The position numbers and the translations under genes are program-made. The notes beneath the pieces are model-generated. The model did no database searches. It saw only the letters and a list, made by a program, of their open reading frames with translations, and was not told the DNA's origin. DNA of 64,000 bases, taken from contig NZ_JBBOWX010000001.1 in NCBI RefSeq assembly GCF_038007285.1, positions 186,001 through 250,000 of the forward strand. Reading direction: 5' to 3'. Positions 18,973-26,958 of this stretch are shown in pieces; position 1 is the first letter of the stretch, and each line of letters begins with the position of its first letter. The DNA comes from Sporosarcina sp. FSL K6-3457 (GTDB lineage Bacteria; Bacillota; Bacilli; Bacillales_A; Planococcaceae).

Positions 18973-19512
18973 ATGGATATGGAGAAAAATTGGTATGTCG
19001 TCCATACGTATTCCGGTTATGAAAATAAGGTGAAAGCCAACTTGGAAAAACGTGTAGAAACGATGGGTATGCAAGATAAAATTTTCCGTGTCGTCATTCC
19101 TGAAGAGGAAGAAACGGATTTTAAAGATGGTAAGAAACGAGTAATGATGAAAAAGACATTCCCGGGTTACGTTTTGGTAGAAATTATCATGACGGATGAT
19201 TCGTGGTATGTTGTACGGAATACGCCAGGAGTTACAGGGTTTATCGGTTCTTCAGGTGGAGGGGCTAAGCCGACACCGTTACTTCCTGAAGAAGTCACGT
19301 TCATCCTTAAACAGATGGGTGTGAAAGAAGGTAAGATCGAAGTCGATTATGTCATTGGTGAAATGGTTCAAGTACTTGAGGGGCCATTCGCACACTTCCA
19401 AGGTAAAGTGGAAGAGATTGATGGAGACAAAGGTAAGGTTAAGGTTACTGTTGATATGTTCGGCCGAGAGACCAAGATGGAACTTGACTTTGAGCAGGTT
19501 GAAAAACTATAG
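18973..19512 (+). CDS. nusG: Transcription termination/antitermination factor NusG
   Basis: Binds RNA polymerase and couples pausing, termination and translation. The NGN domain opens with EKNWYVVHTYSGYENKVK; PGYVLVE follows, and the KOW domain lies in the last third (VQVLEGPFAHFQGKVEEID). 179 residues. ATG 18973 and ATG 18979 are both possible; homologues start at MEKNW, favouring 18979. The only strong Shine-Dalgarno (AGGAGGGG, 18944-18951) lies more than 20 bases upstream, unusual for this organism. Confidence 0.97.
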   Translation: MDMEKNWYVVHTYSGYENKVKANLEKRVETMGMQDKIFRVVIPEEEETDFKDGKKRVMMKKTFPGYVLVEIIMTDDSWYVVRNTPGVTGFIGSSGGGAKPTPLLPEEVTFILKQMGVKEGKIEVDYVIGEMVQVLEGPFAHFQGKVEEIDGDKGKVKVTVDMFGRETKMELDFEQVEKL

Positions 19513-19523
19513 TCAATTGATGC

Positions 19524-19552
19524 TTGCGCATACCGTGTAATTATGGTATCAT
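19524..19552 (+). promoter_or_regulatory. SigA promoter of rplK
   Basis: TTGCGC (19524-19529), 17-bp spacer, TATCAT (19547-19552) with TGG extension. The resulting leader before rplK is about 125 nt. Confidence 0.75.
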
Positions 19553-19631
19553 TTCAAAGGTCAGACTATGAACAAGTAATCTGAACGAATTAACCAAATT
19601 CTACCGGCGTAAGCCGGCAGGCACATATTGA

Positions 19632-19656
19632 GTGGGAGGGGTAACCCTATTACCAC
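19632..19656 (+). promoter_or_regulatory. L1-type leader motif before rplK
   Basis: GTGGGAGGGGTAACCCTATT followed by ACCAC folds as GTGG/CCAC with an internal loop and an inner GGG/CCC stem. A second copy of the same design lies before rplA at 20206-20232. Ribosomal protein L1 is a known autorepressor of the L11-L1 operon in bacteria; assigning this element to it is inference. Confidence 0.55.
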
Positions 19657-19682
19657 ATCACGGACTTAAGGAGGTGTGTCTC

Positions 19683-20108
19683 GTGGCTAAAAAAGTTATT
19701 AAAGTTGTTAAATTGCAAATTCCTGCTGGAAAAGCGAACCCGGCTCCCCCAGTTGGACCGGCGTTAGGTCAAGCAGGTGTGAACATCATGGGATTCTGTA
19801 AAGAATTCAACGCGCGTACAGCTGATCAAGCAGGTCTAATTATTCCTGTTGTTATCTCTGTATTCGAGGACCGTTCATTCACATTCATTACAAAAACTCC
19901 ACCGGCAGCAGTATTGCTGAAGGTTGCAGCTAATCTTCAAAAAGGTTCAGGTGAACCGAACAAAAAGAAAGTTGCTACTGTAAAACGCGATAAAGTTCGC
20001 GAAATTGCAGAAACAAAGATGCAAGATTTAAATGCAGCATCAGTTGAAGCAGCGATGGCAATGGTTGAAGGTACTGCACGCAGCATGGGTATCACGATCG
20101 AAGACTGA
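19683..20108 (+). CDS. rplK: 50S ribosomal protein L11
   Basis: Forms the GTPase-associated centre with L10/L7-L12 and 23S helices 43-44; target of thiostrepton. 141 residues, identical in length to B. subtilis L11. It has the proline-rich [20 protein letters not shown] linker and the C-terminal RNA-binding domain ending [10 protein letters not shown]. The start is GTG 19683 after AAGGAGGTG; the longer open frame to 19632 runs through the leader. Confidence 0.97.
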   Translation: MAKKVIKVVKLQIPAGKANPAPPVGPALGQAGVNIMGFCKEFNARTADQAGLIIPVVISVFEDRSFTFITKTPPAAVLLKVAANLQKGSGEPNKKKVATVKRDKVREIAETKMQDLNAASVEAAMAMVEGTARSMGITIED

Positions 20109-20167
20109 TCTTCAAAGTCTTTTGAAGACTGATCTTGAACTTGTGAAGTGATGTTTCTTTGTAGTGG

Positions 20168-20199
20168 GGGTTGCGCTTGTTCTCAGGAACACGCAACCC
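20168..20199 (+). other. Strong hairpin between rplK and rplA
   Basis: GGGTTGCG pairs with CGCAACCC, with an inner TGTTC/GAACA stem, directly before the L1-type motif. It is followed only by TTATT, so it is a poor terminator. It may be a processing or pausing element. Confidence 0.5.
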
Positions 20200-20205
20200 T
20201 TATTC

Positions 20206-20232
20206 GTGGGAGGTTTAACCCGTTAAAACCAC
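20206..20232 (+). promoter_or_regulatory. L1-type leader motif before rplA
   Basis: GTGGGAGGTTTAACCCGTTA followed by AAACCAC keeps the GTGG/CCAC outer stem, the GA step and a GGTT/AACC inner stem seen before rplK. The inner pairs differ but still pair, which supports an RNA structure. Confidence 0.55.
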
Positions 20233-20252
20233 AATCGAGGAGGAAATTTTAA

Positions 20253-20954
20253 ATGGCTAAAAGAGGTAAAAAATTCGCAGAAGCTGCAAAGCTTGTCGAG
20301 CGTATGAAAGCGTACGATGTGAACGAGGCAATCGAACTTGCGAAAAAAACAAGCACAGTTAATTTTGACGCGACAGTCGAAGTTGCATTCCGTCTTGGAA
20401 TCGACACTCGTAAAAACGATCAGCAAATCCGTGGAGCAGTAGTGCTTCCAAACGGTACTGGTAAAACTCAACGTGTTCTAGTTTTCGCTAAAGGTGAAAA
20501 ACTTAAAGAAGCTGAAGCTGCTGGTGCAGATTATGCTGGAGATGCAGAGTATATTACTAAAATCCAACAAGGTTGGTTCGATTTTGATGTTATCGTTGCT
20601 ACACCTGACATGATGGGTGAAGTAGGTAAAATTGGTCGTGTTCTTGGACCAAAAGGACTTATGCCGAACCCGAAAACAGGCACAGTAACGTTTGATGTTA
20701 CAAAAGCTATCGAAGAAATCAAGGCAGGTAAAGTTGAATACCGTGCAGACAAAGCTGGAATTATCCACGCTCCAATCGGAAAAGTTTCATTCGACAATGA
20801 GAAGCTTGTAGAAAACTTCTTAACTGTATTTGAAACAGTTCAAAAAGCAAAACCTGCATCAGCAAAAGGCACATACATGAAGTCTGTTAATGTGACATCT
20901 ACAATGGGCCCTGCTGTTAAAATTGATCCTTCAAGTGTAGTTATTAAAAACTAA
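20253..20954 (+). CDS. rplA: 50S ribosomal protein L1
   Basis: Builds the mobile L1 stalk involved in release of E-site tRNA and represses its own operon. 233 residues. It opens [15 protein letters not shown] and contains the conserved [15 protein letters not shown] loop that contacts 23S rRNA. ATG 20253 follows GAGGAGG. A leader motif like the one before rplK precedes it, so it may be regulated independently of rplK. Confidence 0.98.
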   Translation: MAKRGKKFAEAAKLVERMKAYDVNEAIELAKKTSTVNFDATVEVAFRLGIDTRKNDQQIRGAVVLPNGTGKTQRVLVFAKGEKLKEAEAAGADYAGDAEYITKIQQGWFDFDVIVATPDMMGEVGKIGRVLGPKGLMPNPKTGTVTFDVTKAIEEIKAGKVEYRADKAGIIHAPIGKVSFDNEKLVENFLTVFETVQKAKPASAKGTYMKSVNVTSTMGPAVKIDPSSVVIKN

Positions 20955-20956
20955 TA

Positions 20957-20985
20957 TTGACAAATAGATAGTCCTCTGGTAAGAT
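20957..20985 (+). promoter_or_regulatory. SigA promoter of rplJ-rplL
   Basis: Perfect TTGACA (20957-20962), 17-bp spacer, TAAGAT (20980-20985) with TGG extension, starting two bases after the rplA stop codon. Confidence 0.8.
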
Positions 20986-21000
20986 GACTTTTGTTGTGAA

Positions 21001-21136
21001 TATAACCATTTGTACCGTAGACAGTAGGTGCGGCTTGCCGCTTAAAATTCCTGCCGAGGACAAGACGCTCATTTATTTAAAAGATGACGACTTTTCTGCC
21101 CTCGTGTCTACGTTATGTAGATATGAGGGCTTTTTC
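21001..21136 (+). promoter_or_regulatory. L10 leader with attenuator
   Basis: Resembles the L10 leader of Firmicutes: GTACCGTAGACAGTAGGTGC, then CTGCCGAGGAC and CTGCCCTCGTGTCTACG. GTAGAC early in the leader can pair with GTGTCTAC and compete with the terminator hairpin GCCCTC...GAGGGC plus five T (21098-21135). Binding of the L10(L12)4 complex is known to act on such leaders; the mechanism here is inferred. Confidence 0.85.
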
Positions 21137-21177
21137 ATATCGGTATAAGTGACCCCAAATTTTTAGGAGGTGTCCAG

Positions 21178-21678
21178 ATGAGCAAGATACTAGAAGCTAA
21201 ACAAGCAGTGGTTGGTGAGATTTCTGATAAGTTAAAAGCGGCAGCGTCAGTTGTTGTTGTTGATTATCGTGGTCTTGATGTTAGCCAAGTTACAGAACTT
21301 CGTAAACAACTTCGTGAAGCGGGTATTGACTTTAAAGTCTACAAAAACTCAATGTCACGTCGTGCAGCTGAAGCTGTTGGACTTGAAGGGTTGAACGAAA
21401 GCCTTACAGGACCAAACGCAATTGCATTCTCGAACGAAGACGTTGTTGCTCCTGCAAAAATCCTTAACGATTTTGCGAAGCAAAACGACAAACTAGAAAT
21501 CAAAGCCGGTATCATCGAAGGTGTAGTTTCATCAGCAGAAGATATCAAAGCGTTGGCGGAACTTCCATCACGCGACGGTCTACTTTCTATGCTACTCAGC
21601 GTACTTCAAGCTCCAATGCGCAACTTCGCGCTTGCAACAAAAGCTGTTGCAGAACAAAAAGAAGAACAAGGTGCTTAA
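21178..21678 (+). CDS. rplJ: 50S ribosomal protein L10
   Basis: Anchors L7/L12 dimers on 23S rRNA. 166 residues. The N-terminal RNA-binding domain has [20 protein letters not shown] and YKNSMSRRA; the C-terminal helix that binds L12 lies after PMRNF. ATG 21178 follows TTAGGAGGTG. It has its own promoter and the L10 leader. Confidence 0.97.
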   Translation: MSKILEAKQAVVGEISDKLKAAASVVVVDYRGLDVSQVTELRKQLREAGIDFKVYKNSMSRRAAEAVGLEGLNESLTGPNAIAFSNEDVVAPAKILNDFAKQNDKLEIKAGIIEGVVSSAEDIKALAELPSRDGLLSMLLSVLQAPMRNFALATKAVAEQKEEQGA

Positions 21679-21745
21679 TACAGCATCTTGACGAAAAACT
21701 TGCAGGCTAAGCCTGACAAAAAACAACTATTAGGAGGAAAATATA

Positions 21746-22111
21746 ATGACTAACGCACAAATCCTTGAAGCAATCAAAGAAATGACAGTTCTTGAACTAA
21801 ACGACCTTGTAAAAGCAATCGAAGAAGAGTTCGGCGTAACAGCTGCAGCTCCAGTTGCAATGGCGGGTGGAGCTGGTGGTGGAGACGCTGCTGCTGAACA
21901 AACTGAATTCGACGTTGTTCTTGCATCTGCTGGAGACCAAAAAATCAAAGTTATCAAAGCTGTTCGCGAAATCACTGGCCTAGGCTTGAAAGAAGCGAAA
22001 GAAGTAGTTGATAACGCACCAAAAGCAATCAAAGAAGGCGCTTCTAAAGAAGAAGCAGAAGAAATGAAAGCTAAACTTGAAGAAGTTGGCGCAGTAATCG
22101 AACTTAAATAA
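21746..22111 (+). CDS. rplL: 50S ribosomal protein L7/L12
   Basis: Stalk protein recruiting translational GTPases. 121 residues in the usual three parts: N-terminal dimerisation helices ([20 protein letters not shown]), an Ala/Gly hinge ([17 protein letters not shown]), and the C-terminal factor-binding domain with [19 protein letters not shown]. It lies 67 bp after rplJ, and a very strong terminator follows. Confidence 0.98.
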   Translation: MTNAQILEAIKEMTVLELNDLVKAIEEEFGVTAAAPVAMAGGAGGGDAAAEQTEFDVVLASAGDQKIKVIKAVREITGLGLKEAKEVVDNAPKAIKEGASKEEAEEMKAKLEEVGAVIELK

Positions 22112-22125
22112 TTTTCTGAATAAAT

Positions 22126-22173
22126 GAAGGGAAGCTCGTCGGCGAATACAGACGGGCTTTTCTTCGTTTTTTT
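22126..22173 (+). terminator. Terminator of the rplJL operon
   Basis: A 15-bp stem (GAAGGGAAGCTCGTC with GACGGGCTTTTCTTC, a few G-U) is followed by GTTTTTTT. A repeat tail begins immediately after. Confidence 0.93.
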
Positions 22174-22174
22174 A

Positions 22175-22190
22175 TCTGGACGCAATTGAT
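22175..22190 (+). repeat. Short tail fragment of the dispersed repeat (before rsmC-like gene)
   Basis: TCTGGACGCAATTGAT matches the two ends of the 3' hairpin of the full copies with the hairpin itself missing, as if its centre had been deleted. It is followed by the ribosome binding site of the next gene. Confidence 0.5.
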
Positions 22191-22210
22191 TATTCGAGAG
22201 GAGGACTGGC

Positions 22211-22813
22211 GTGTCTGAACATTATTACTCGAGAGATCCGAAGGTGAAAAGTGATCCGAAAGAGTGGTCCGCGGTATTACGTGGGCAAACACTTCGTTTC
22301 AAGACGGACGCTGGCGTATTCAGTAAAGGTGAAGTGGATTTTGGTTCACGACTTCTTGCTGAGGCTTTTGTTATGCCGGAATCAGAAGGGGCTATTTTGG
22401 ACGTCGGTTGTGGTTATGGTCCAATCGGTTTGTCGATTGCCGCATCTTTTCCGGAACGGAGCATTCACATGATTGATGTGAATGAACGAGCACTCTCTCT
22501 TGCTGCGCATAATGCAAGGCAAAATGATATTGCGAATGCGAAAATCTATCCAAGTGATGCAATGTCCGCGGTTACAACAAAGGGGTTTGCCGCAATTTTG
22601 ACGAATCCGCCAATCCGTGCAGGAAAAGAGACGGTATTCAATTTTTATGAGGGGGCTTTTATGCAACTTGCGGTGGGTGGCGAGCTATGGGTAGTCATTC
22701 AGAAGAAGCAAGGAGCACCTTCGACGATTGATCGCTTAGAAGAGCTTTTTGGTAACGTTGAGGTAGTTGTTAAAAAGAGGGGTTATTATATTTTGAGAGT
22801 CGAAAAGTATTGA
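22211..22813 (+). CDS. RsmC-like rRNA guanine-N2 methyltransferase (YbxB family)
   Basis: Class I SAM-dependent methyltransferase of about 200 residues, single domain. The SAM-binding motif is ILDVGCGYGPIGL, the acidic ribose-binding residue is in IHMIDVNERAL, and the catalytic NPPI motif is ILTNPPIRAGK. It matches the ybxB product between rplL and rpoB in B. subtilis, whose likely target is 16S rRNA; the exact nucleotide is not certain. GTG start at 22211 after GAGAGGAGG. Confidence 0.92.
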   Translation: MSEHYYSRDPKVKSDPKEWSAVLRGQTLRFKTDAGVFSKGEVDFGSRLLAEAFVMPESEGAILDVGCGYGPIGLSIAASFPERSIHMIDVNERALSLAAHNARQNDIANAKIYPSDAMSAVTTKGFAAILTNPPIRAGKETVFNFYEGAFMQLAVGGELWVVIQKKQGAPSTIDRLEELFGNVEVVVKKRGYYILRVEKY

Positions 22814-22936
22814 CTTAAAAGTGTCGGTATGATAATGTTGTAAAATGCATAAATTATTATAATGCGTACGTATGCCCATTTGTATGATTATTGGAAATGA
22901 AAGGTATACTGACGATGTATAAAAGATTGTCAAACC

Positions 22937-22979
22937 GAAAATGAGCTCTTACCGGAACTCGTTTTCTTTTTGTTTTTTT
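22937..22979 (+). terminator. Intrinsic terminator upstream of rpoB
   Basis: GAAAATGAG...TC pairs with GA...CTCGTTTTC and runs into TTTTTGTTTTTTT. It lies about 320 bp before rpoB. In the 22814-23297 gap I also see a weak candidate promoter (TTGTAT 22880, TATACT 22905, 19-bp spacer) before this terminator, a small CCACT/AGTGG hairpin near 23050 and the repeat; no gene. Confidence 0.75.
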
Positions 22980-23091
22980 CGATATCATACACTATTTTTA
23001 TGGTTTCGCAAAGGACTAATATTGTTTTATCTTCATTCAGCAAAAGATTCCACTGCTATAAAGTGGCGGGTCGAATGTGGTTTGAATTTCT

Positions 23092-23283
23092 GTTCAGTAG
23101 GGGTTCTAACACCTGCTGAACGAAGATGAAGCCTCCGGCGGATGTCACGGATTTTTTAGGGTAGCTTTAGAGGAAGGCAACTTAAGCTCGTCGCGTCCTG
23201 CGACAACAGTTGCATGACCCACATCCTGTGGGCCTAGCGAGCTCGAAAAAATCCGGACGCAATTCCGCCAAGGCGAAATTGAT
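23092..23283 (+). repeat. Dispersed intergenic repeat, copy B, longest form (before rpoB)
   Basis: An upstream hairpin (GTTCAGTAGG with CCTGCTGAAC, 23092-23121) precedes the core, which begins AAGCCTCCGGCGGATGTCAC at 23129. Its arms CGGATTTTTT and AAAAAATCCG enclose about 90 bp with further hairpins (GTCGCGTCCTGCGAC, CCCACATCCTGTGGG). It ends CCGGACGCAATTCCGCCAAG and GCGAAATTGAT. The rpoB ribosome binding site AAGGGG follows at once. Confidence 0.85.
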
Positions 23284-23297
23284 AAGGGGTGAAAGAG

Positions 23298-26200
23298 TTG
23301 ACAGGTCATTTAGTTCAGTATGGTCAACACCGTCAGCGACGAAGTTTCGCACGGATCAGCGAAGTGCTGGATCTGCCGAATCTGATTGAAATCCAGACGG
23401 CATCTTATGAGTGGTTCATGGAAGAAGGACTACGAGAAATGTTCCGCGATATTTCCCCGATTCAAGACTTTACGGGAAATCTTTCGTTGGAATTCATTGA
23501 TTATCAGTTGGGAGATCCTAAATATCCCGTTGATGAATCAAAAGAGCGTGACGTAACATTTGCAGCACCGCTACGTGTGAAAGTTCGCTTACACAACAAA
23601 GAAACAGAAGAAGTAAAAGAACAAGATGTTTTCATGGGTGATTTCCCGCTTATGACAGAAAACGGAACGTTTGTTATTAACGGTGCAGAACGGGTAATTG
23701 TATCCCAACTTGTCCGCTCACCAAGTGTTTATTACAGTGATAAGACAGACAAGAACGGTAAGCGCGGCTTTGGCGCAACAGTTATTCCAAACCGTGGTGC
23801 TTGGTTGGAATATGAAACAGATGCAAAAGATGTCGTCCATGTCCGCATTGACCGCACACGTAAGTTGCCAATTACAGTACTACTCCGTGCGCTCGGATTC
23901 TCATCCGACCAGGAAATCATCGAGCTAATCGGTGATAACGAGTACTTGCGTAACACGCTTGAAAAGGACAATACGGAAACTTCTGAAAAAGCATTACTTG
24001 AAATTTACGAACGCCTCCGTCCGGGAGAACCACCAACACTCGATAGCGCAAAGAACCTCTTGTTCTCTCGTTTCTTCGATGCGAAAAGGTATGACTTGGC
24101 AAATGTCGGACGTTATAAAATGAATAAAAAATTGCATGCGCAAAACCGTTTGTTCAATCAAACTGTGGCTGAAACGTTAGTTGATCCTGAAACAGGTGAA
24201 ATTTTACTGGAGAAAGATCAGCTCATTGATCGTCGTGCATTGGACCGCCTTCTTCCGTACTTGGAAAAAGGAATTGGTTTTGAAGAGATTACCCATTCAA
24301 GCGGGGTTCTTGATGAGAAAATCACGATCCAATCGATTAAAATATACTCTCCGAAAAGTGAAGAGAAGCAAGTGATTAATGTCATCTCTAATGCGTATGT
24401 CGATGATTCCATTAAGCATGTAACACCTGCGGATATCGTTGCATCTATTAGTTATTTCTTTAACCTTCTTCACGGTGTTGGTAATACGGATGATATCGAT
24501 CATCTGGGTAATCGTCGTCTACGTTCGGTTGGAGAACTTCTACAAAATCAGTTCCGTATTGGGCTTTCTCGTATGGAGCGTGTTGTGAAAGAGCGTATGT
24601 CTATTAATGACACACAATCAATCGTACCGCAGCAACTGATTAATATCCGTCCGGTTATTGCATCAATTAAAGAATTCTTCGGTAGTTCTCAGCTTTCTCA
24701 GTTCATGGATCAGACAAACCCGCTAGCGGAACTGACGCATAAACGTAGGTTATCTGCACTTGGACCTGGTGGGTTGACGCGTGAACGTGCTGGTATGGAA
24801 GTGCGTGACGTTCACTACTCTCACTATGGCCGTATGTGTCCGATTGAAACACCAGAGGGACCGAATATCGGATTGATTAACTCGTTGTCAACATTTGCGA
24901 AAGTGAATAAGTTCGGCTTTATTGAAACGCCGTACCGAAAAGTTGACCCTGTATCAGGGCGCGTAACTGCTCAAATTGATTATCTAACCGCTGATGTGGA
25001 AGATAATTATGTTGTGGCACAAGCAAACGCAATCCTTGCAGAAGATGGTTCTTTCGTCAACGAAGGAGTCGTAGGTCGATTCCAAGGGGATAACACGGTA
25101 TTTAAGCGTGAACAGATTGACTATATGGATGTTTCACCTAAGCAGGTAGTTTCTGCGGCAACGGCGTGTATCCCATTCCTAGAGAATGATGACTCCAACC
25201 GTGCGCTTATGGGAGCGAACATGCAACGTCAAGCAGTTCCTTTACTGAATCCAGAAGCTCCTTTTGTAGGAACGGGTATGGAGCATGTGTCAGCACGTGA
25301 CTCAGGCGCCGCAGTTCTTGCGAAATACGACGGGATTGTAGAGCATGTTGAGGCGAAAGAAATTCGTGTTCGCCGTATTGAAACAATAGATGGTAAAGAA
25401 GTACAGGGTGACCTGACGATTTATCGTTTAGAAAACTTTATCCGTTCGAATCAAGGAACATGTTATAACCAACGTCCAATTACAAGTGTAGGAGATCGCG
25501 TCAAGCCGCTTGATATTTTGGCAGACGGACCTTCTATGGAACAAGGAGAACTCGCTCTAGGGCGTAACGTTTTAACTGCGTTCATGACATGGGACGGCTT
25601 CAACTATGAGGATGCTATCATTATGAGTGAGCGTCTTGTGAAGGATGACGTGTTTACTTCGGTTCATATCGAAGAATACGAATCTGAAGCACGAGATACG
25701 AAACTTGGACCTGAAGAAATCACGCGTGATATTCCGAACGTTGGTGAAGATGCACTTCGCAATCTTGACGATCGTGGAATCATCCGTGTAGGTGCTGAAG
25801 TTCGTGATGGTGATATTCTTGTTGGTAAAGTGACTCCGAAGGGGGTTACAGAGCTAACGGCTGAAGAAAGACTGCTACATGCAATCTTTGGTGAGAAAGC
25901 ACGTGAAGTTCGCGATACCTCTCTGCGTGTACCGCATGGTGCTGGCGGGATTGTTCTTGACGTGAAAGTGTTCAATCGTGAAGATGGTGACGAATTGCCA
26001 CCGGGTGTTAACCAACTCGTTCGTGCTTATATCGTCCAGAAACGTAAAATTTCTGTCGGGGATAAAATGGCCGGGCGTCACGGAAACAAAGGGGTAATTT
26101 CTCGTATCTTGCCTGAATCGGATATGCCTTACTTGCCAGACGGCACGCCAATCGATGTCATGCTTAACCCATTGGGTGTACCATCACGTATGAATATCGG

Positions 26201-26831
26201 ACAAGTTTTGGAAATGCACCTTGGTATGGCTTCTCGTAGCCTTGGTATTCATATGGCATCTCCTGTATTTGACGGAGCCAATGAAGAAGATGTGTGGGAA
26301 ACGATGGAAGAAGCAGGAATGGACCGCGACGGAAAAACAATTCTGTATGATGGTCGTTCTGGTGAAGCCTTCGACAACCGCGTATCCGTTGGTGTCATGT
26401 ACTTGATTAAACTAGCGCATATGGTCGACGATAAGCTTCATGCTCGTTCAACAGGACCGTACTCACTTGTTACGCAACAACCGCTGGGTGGTAAAGCTCA
26501 GTTTGGTGGACAGCGTTTCGGGGAGATGGAAGTGTGGGCACTTGAGGCATATGGCGCAGCTTATACGCTTCAAGAAATTCTAACTGTGAAATCCGATGAC
26601 GTCGTAGGACGCGTGAAAACGTATGAAGCGATTGTCAAAGGGGAAAGCGTTCCTCAACCAGGTGTTCCAGAATCATTCAAGGTTCTTATTAAGGAACTTC
26701 AAAGCCTTGGGTTGGACGTGAAGATGTTGTCACTCGATTTAGAAGAAATTGAGTTACGCGATCTTGATGACGATGATGATATGCAACCAACAGACGCTTT
26801 GAATCTTATAAAAGAAGATCAGCCTGTCTGA
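23298..26831 (+). CDS. rpoB: DNA-directed RNA polymerase subunit beta
   Basis: Catalytic core subunit of RNA polymerase. About 1177 residues. I choose TTG 23298, giving [15 protein letters not shown] as in Bacillus RpoB, spaced correctly from AAGGGGTGA; GTG 23289 overlaps that site. The rifampicin region [20 protein letters not shown] has the wild-type residues. [15 protein letters not shown] and the C-terminal [20 protein letters not shown] contacts with beta-prime are intact. The acidic tail is short compared with B. subtilis. Confidence 0.98.
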   Translation: MTGHLVQYGQHRQRRSFARISEVLDLPNLIEIQTASYEWFMEEGLREMFRDISPIQDFTGNLSLEFIDYQLGDPKYPVDESKERDVTFAAPLRVKVRLHNKETEEVKEQDVFMGDFPLMTENGTFVINGAERVIVSQLVRSPSVYYSDKTDKNGKRGFGATVIPNRGAWLEYETDAKDVVHVRIDRTRKLPITVLLRALGFSSDQEIIELIGDNEYLRNTLEKDNTETSEKALLEIYERLRPGEPPTLDSAKNLLFSRFFDAKRYDLANVGRYKMNKKLHAQNRLFNQTVAETLVDPETGEILLEKDQLIDRRALDRLLPYLEKGIGFEEITHSSGVLDEKITIQSIKIYSPKSEEKQVINVISNAYVDDSIKHVTPADIVASISYFFNLLHGVGNTDDIDHLGNRRLRSVGELLQNQFRIGLSRMERVVKERMSINDTQSIVPQQLINIRPVIASIKEFFGSSQLSQFMDQTNPLAELTHKRRLSALGPGGLTRERAGMEVRDVHYSHYGRMCPIETPEGPNIGLINSLSTFAKVNKFGFIETPYRKVDPVSGRVTAQIDYLTADVEDNYVVAQANAILAEDGSFVNEGVVGRFQGDNTVFKREQIDYMDVSPKQVVSAATACIPFLENDDSNRALMGANMQRQAVPLLNPEAPFVGTGMEHVSARDSGAAVLAKYDGIVEHVEAKEIRVRRIETIDGKEVQGDLTIYRLENFIRSNQGTCYNQRPITSVGDRVKPLDILADGPSMEQGELALGRNVLTAFMTWDGFNYEDAIIMSERLVKDDVFTSVHIEEYESEARDTKLGPEEITRDIPNVGEDALRNLDDRGIIRVGAEVRDGDILVGKVTPKGVTELTAEERLLHAIFGEKAREVRDTSLRVPHGAGGIVLDVKVFNREDGDELPPGVNQLVRAYIVQKRKISVGDKMAGRHGNKGVISRILPESDMPYLPDGTPIDVMLNPLGVPSRMNIGQVLEMHLGMASRSLGIHMASPVFDGANEEDVWETMEEAGMDRDGKTILYDGRSGEAFDNRVSVGVMYLIKLAHMVDDKLHARSTGPYSLVTQQPLGGKAQFGGQRFGEMEVWALEAYGAAYTLQEILTVKSDDVVGRVKTYEAIVKGESVPQPGVPESFKVLIKELQSLGLDVKMLSLDLEEIELRDLDDDDDMQPTDALNLIKEDQPV

Positions 26832-26861
26832 TTTGCCTAGTGAAGATTTAACTGATTTTTA

Positions 26862-26892
26862 AGGGGGATATAAAGTTCCCCCTAATTTTTTT
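26862..26892 (+). terminator. Terminator-like hairpin between rpoB and rpoC
   Basis: AGGGGGA pairs with TCCCCCT around an 8-nt loop, followed by AATTTTTTTAA. The geometry is that of an intrinsic terminator although both flanking genes are expected in one transcript; partial readthrough or attenuation is likely. Confidence 0.7.
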
Positions 26893-26958
26893 AATAAAAG
26901 GTGTGCGCTTGCTCGGAAAAGCCAATTGCAGCGATAAGACTAAAGGGAGGTAGGCTCC

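Noticed and set aside
22810..22836. TTGACT and GATAAT after the rsmC-like gene as an rpoB promoter
   Set aside because: The spacer is only 15 bp and a strong terminator follows at 22937.
22941..23129. 62-codon open frame between the rsmC-like gene and rpoB
   Set aside because: Starts inside a terminator stem, has no ribosome binding site and ends at the repeat.
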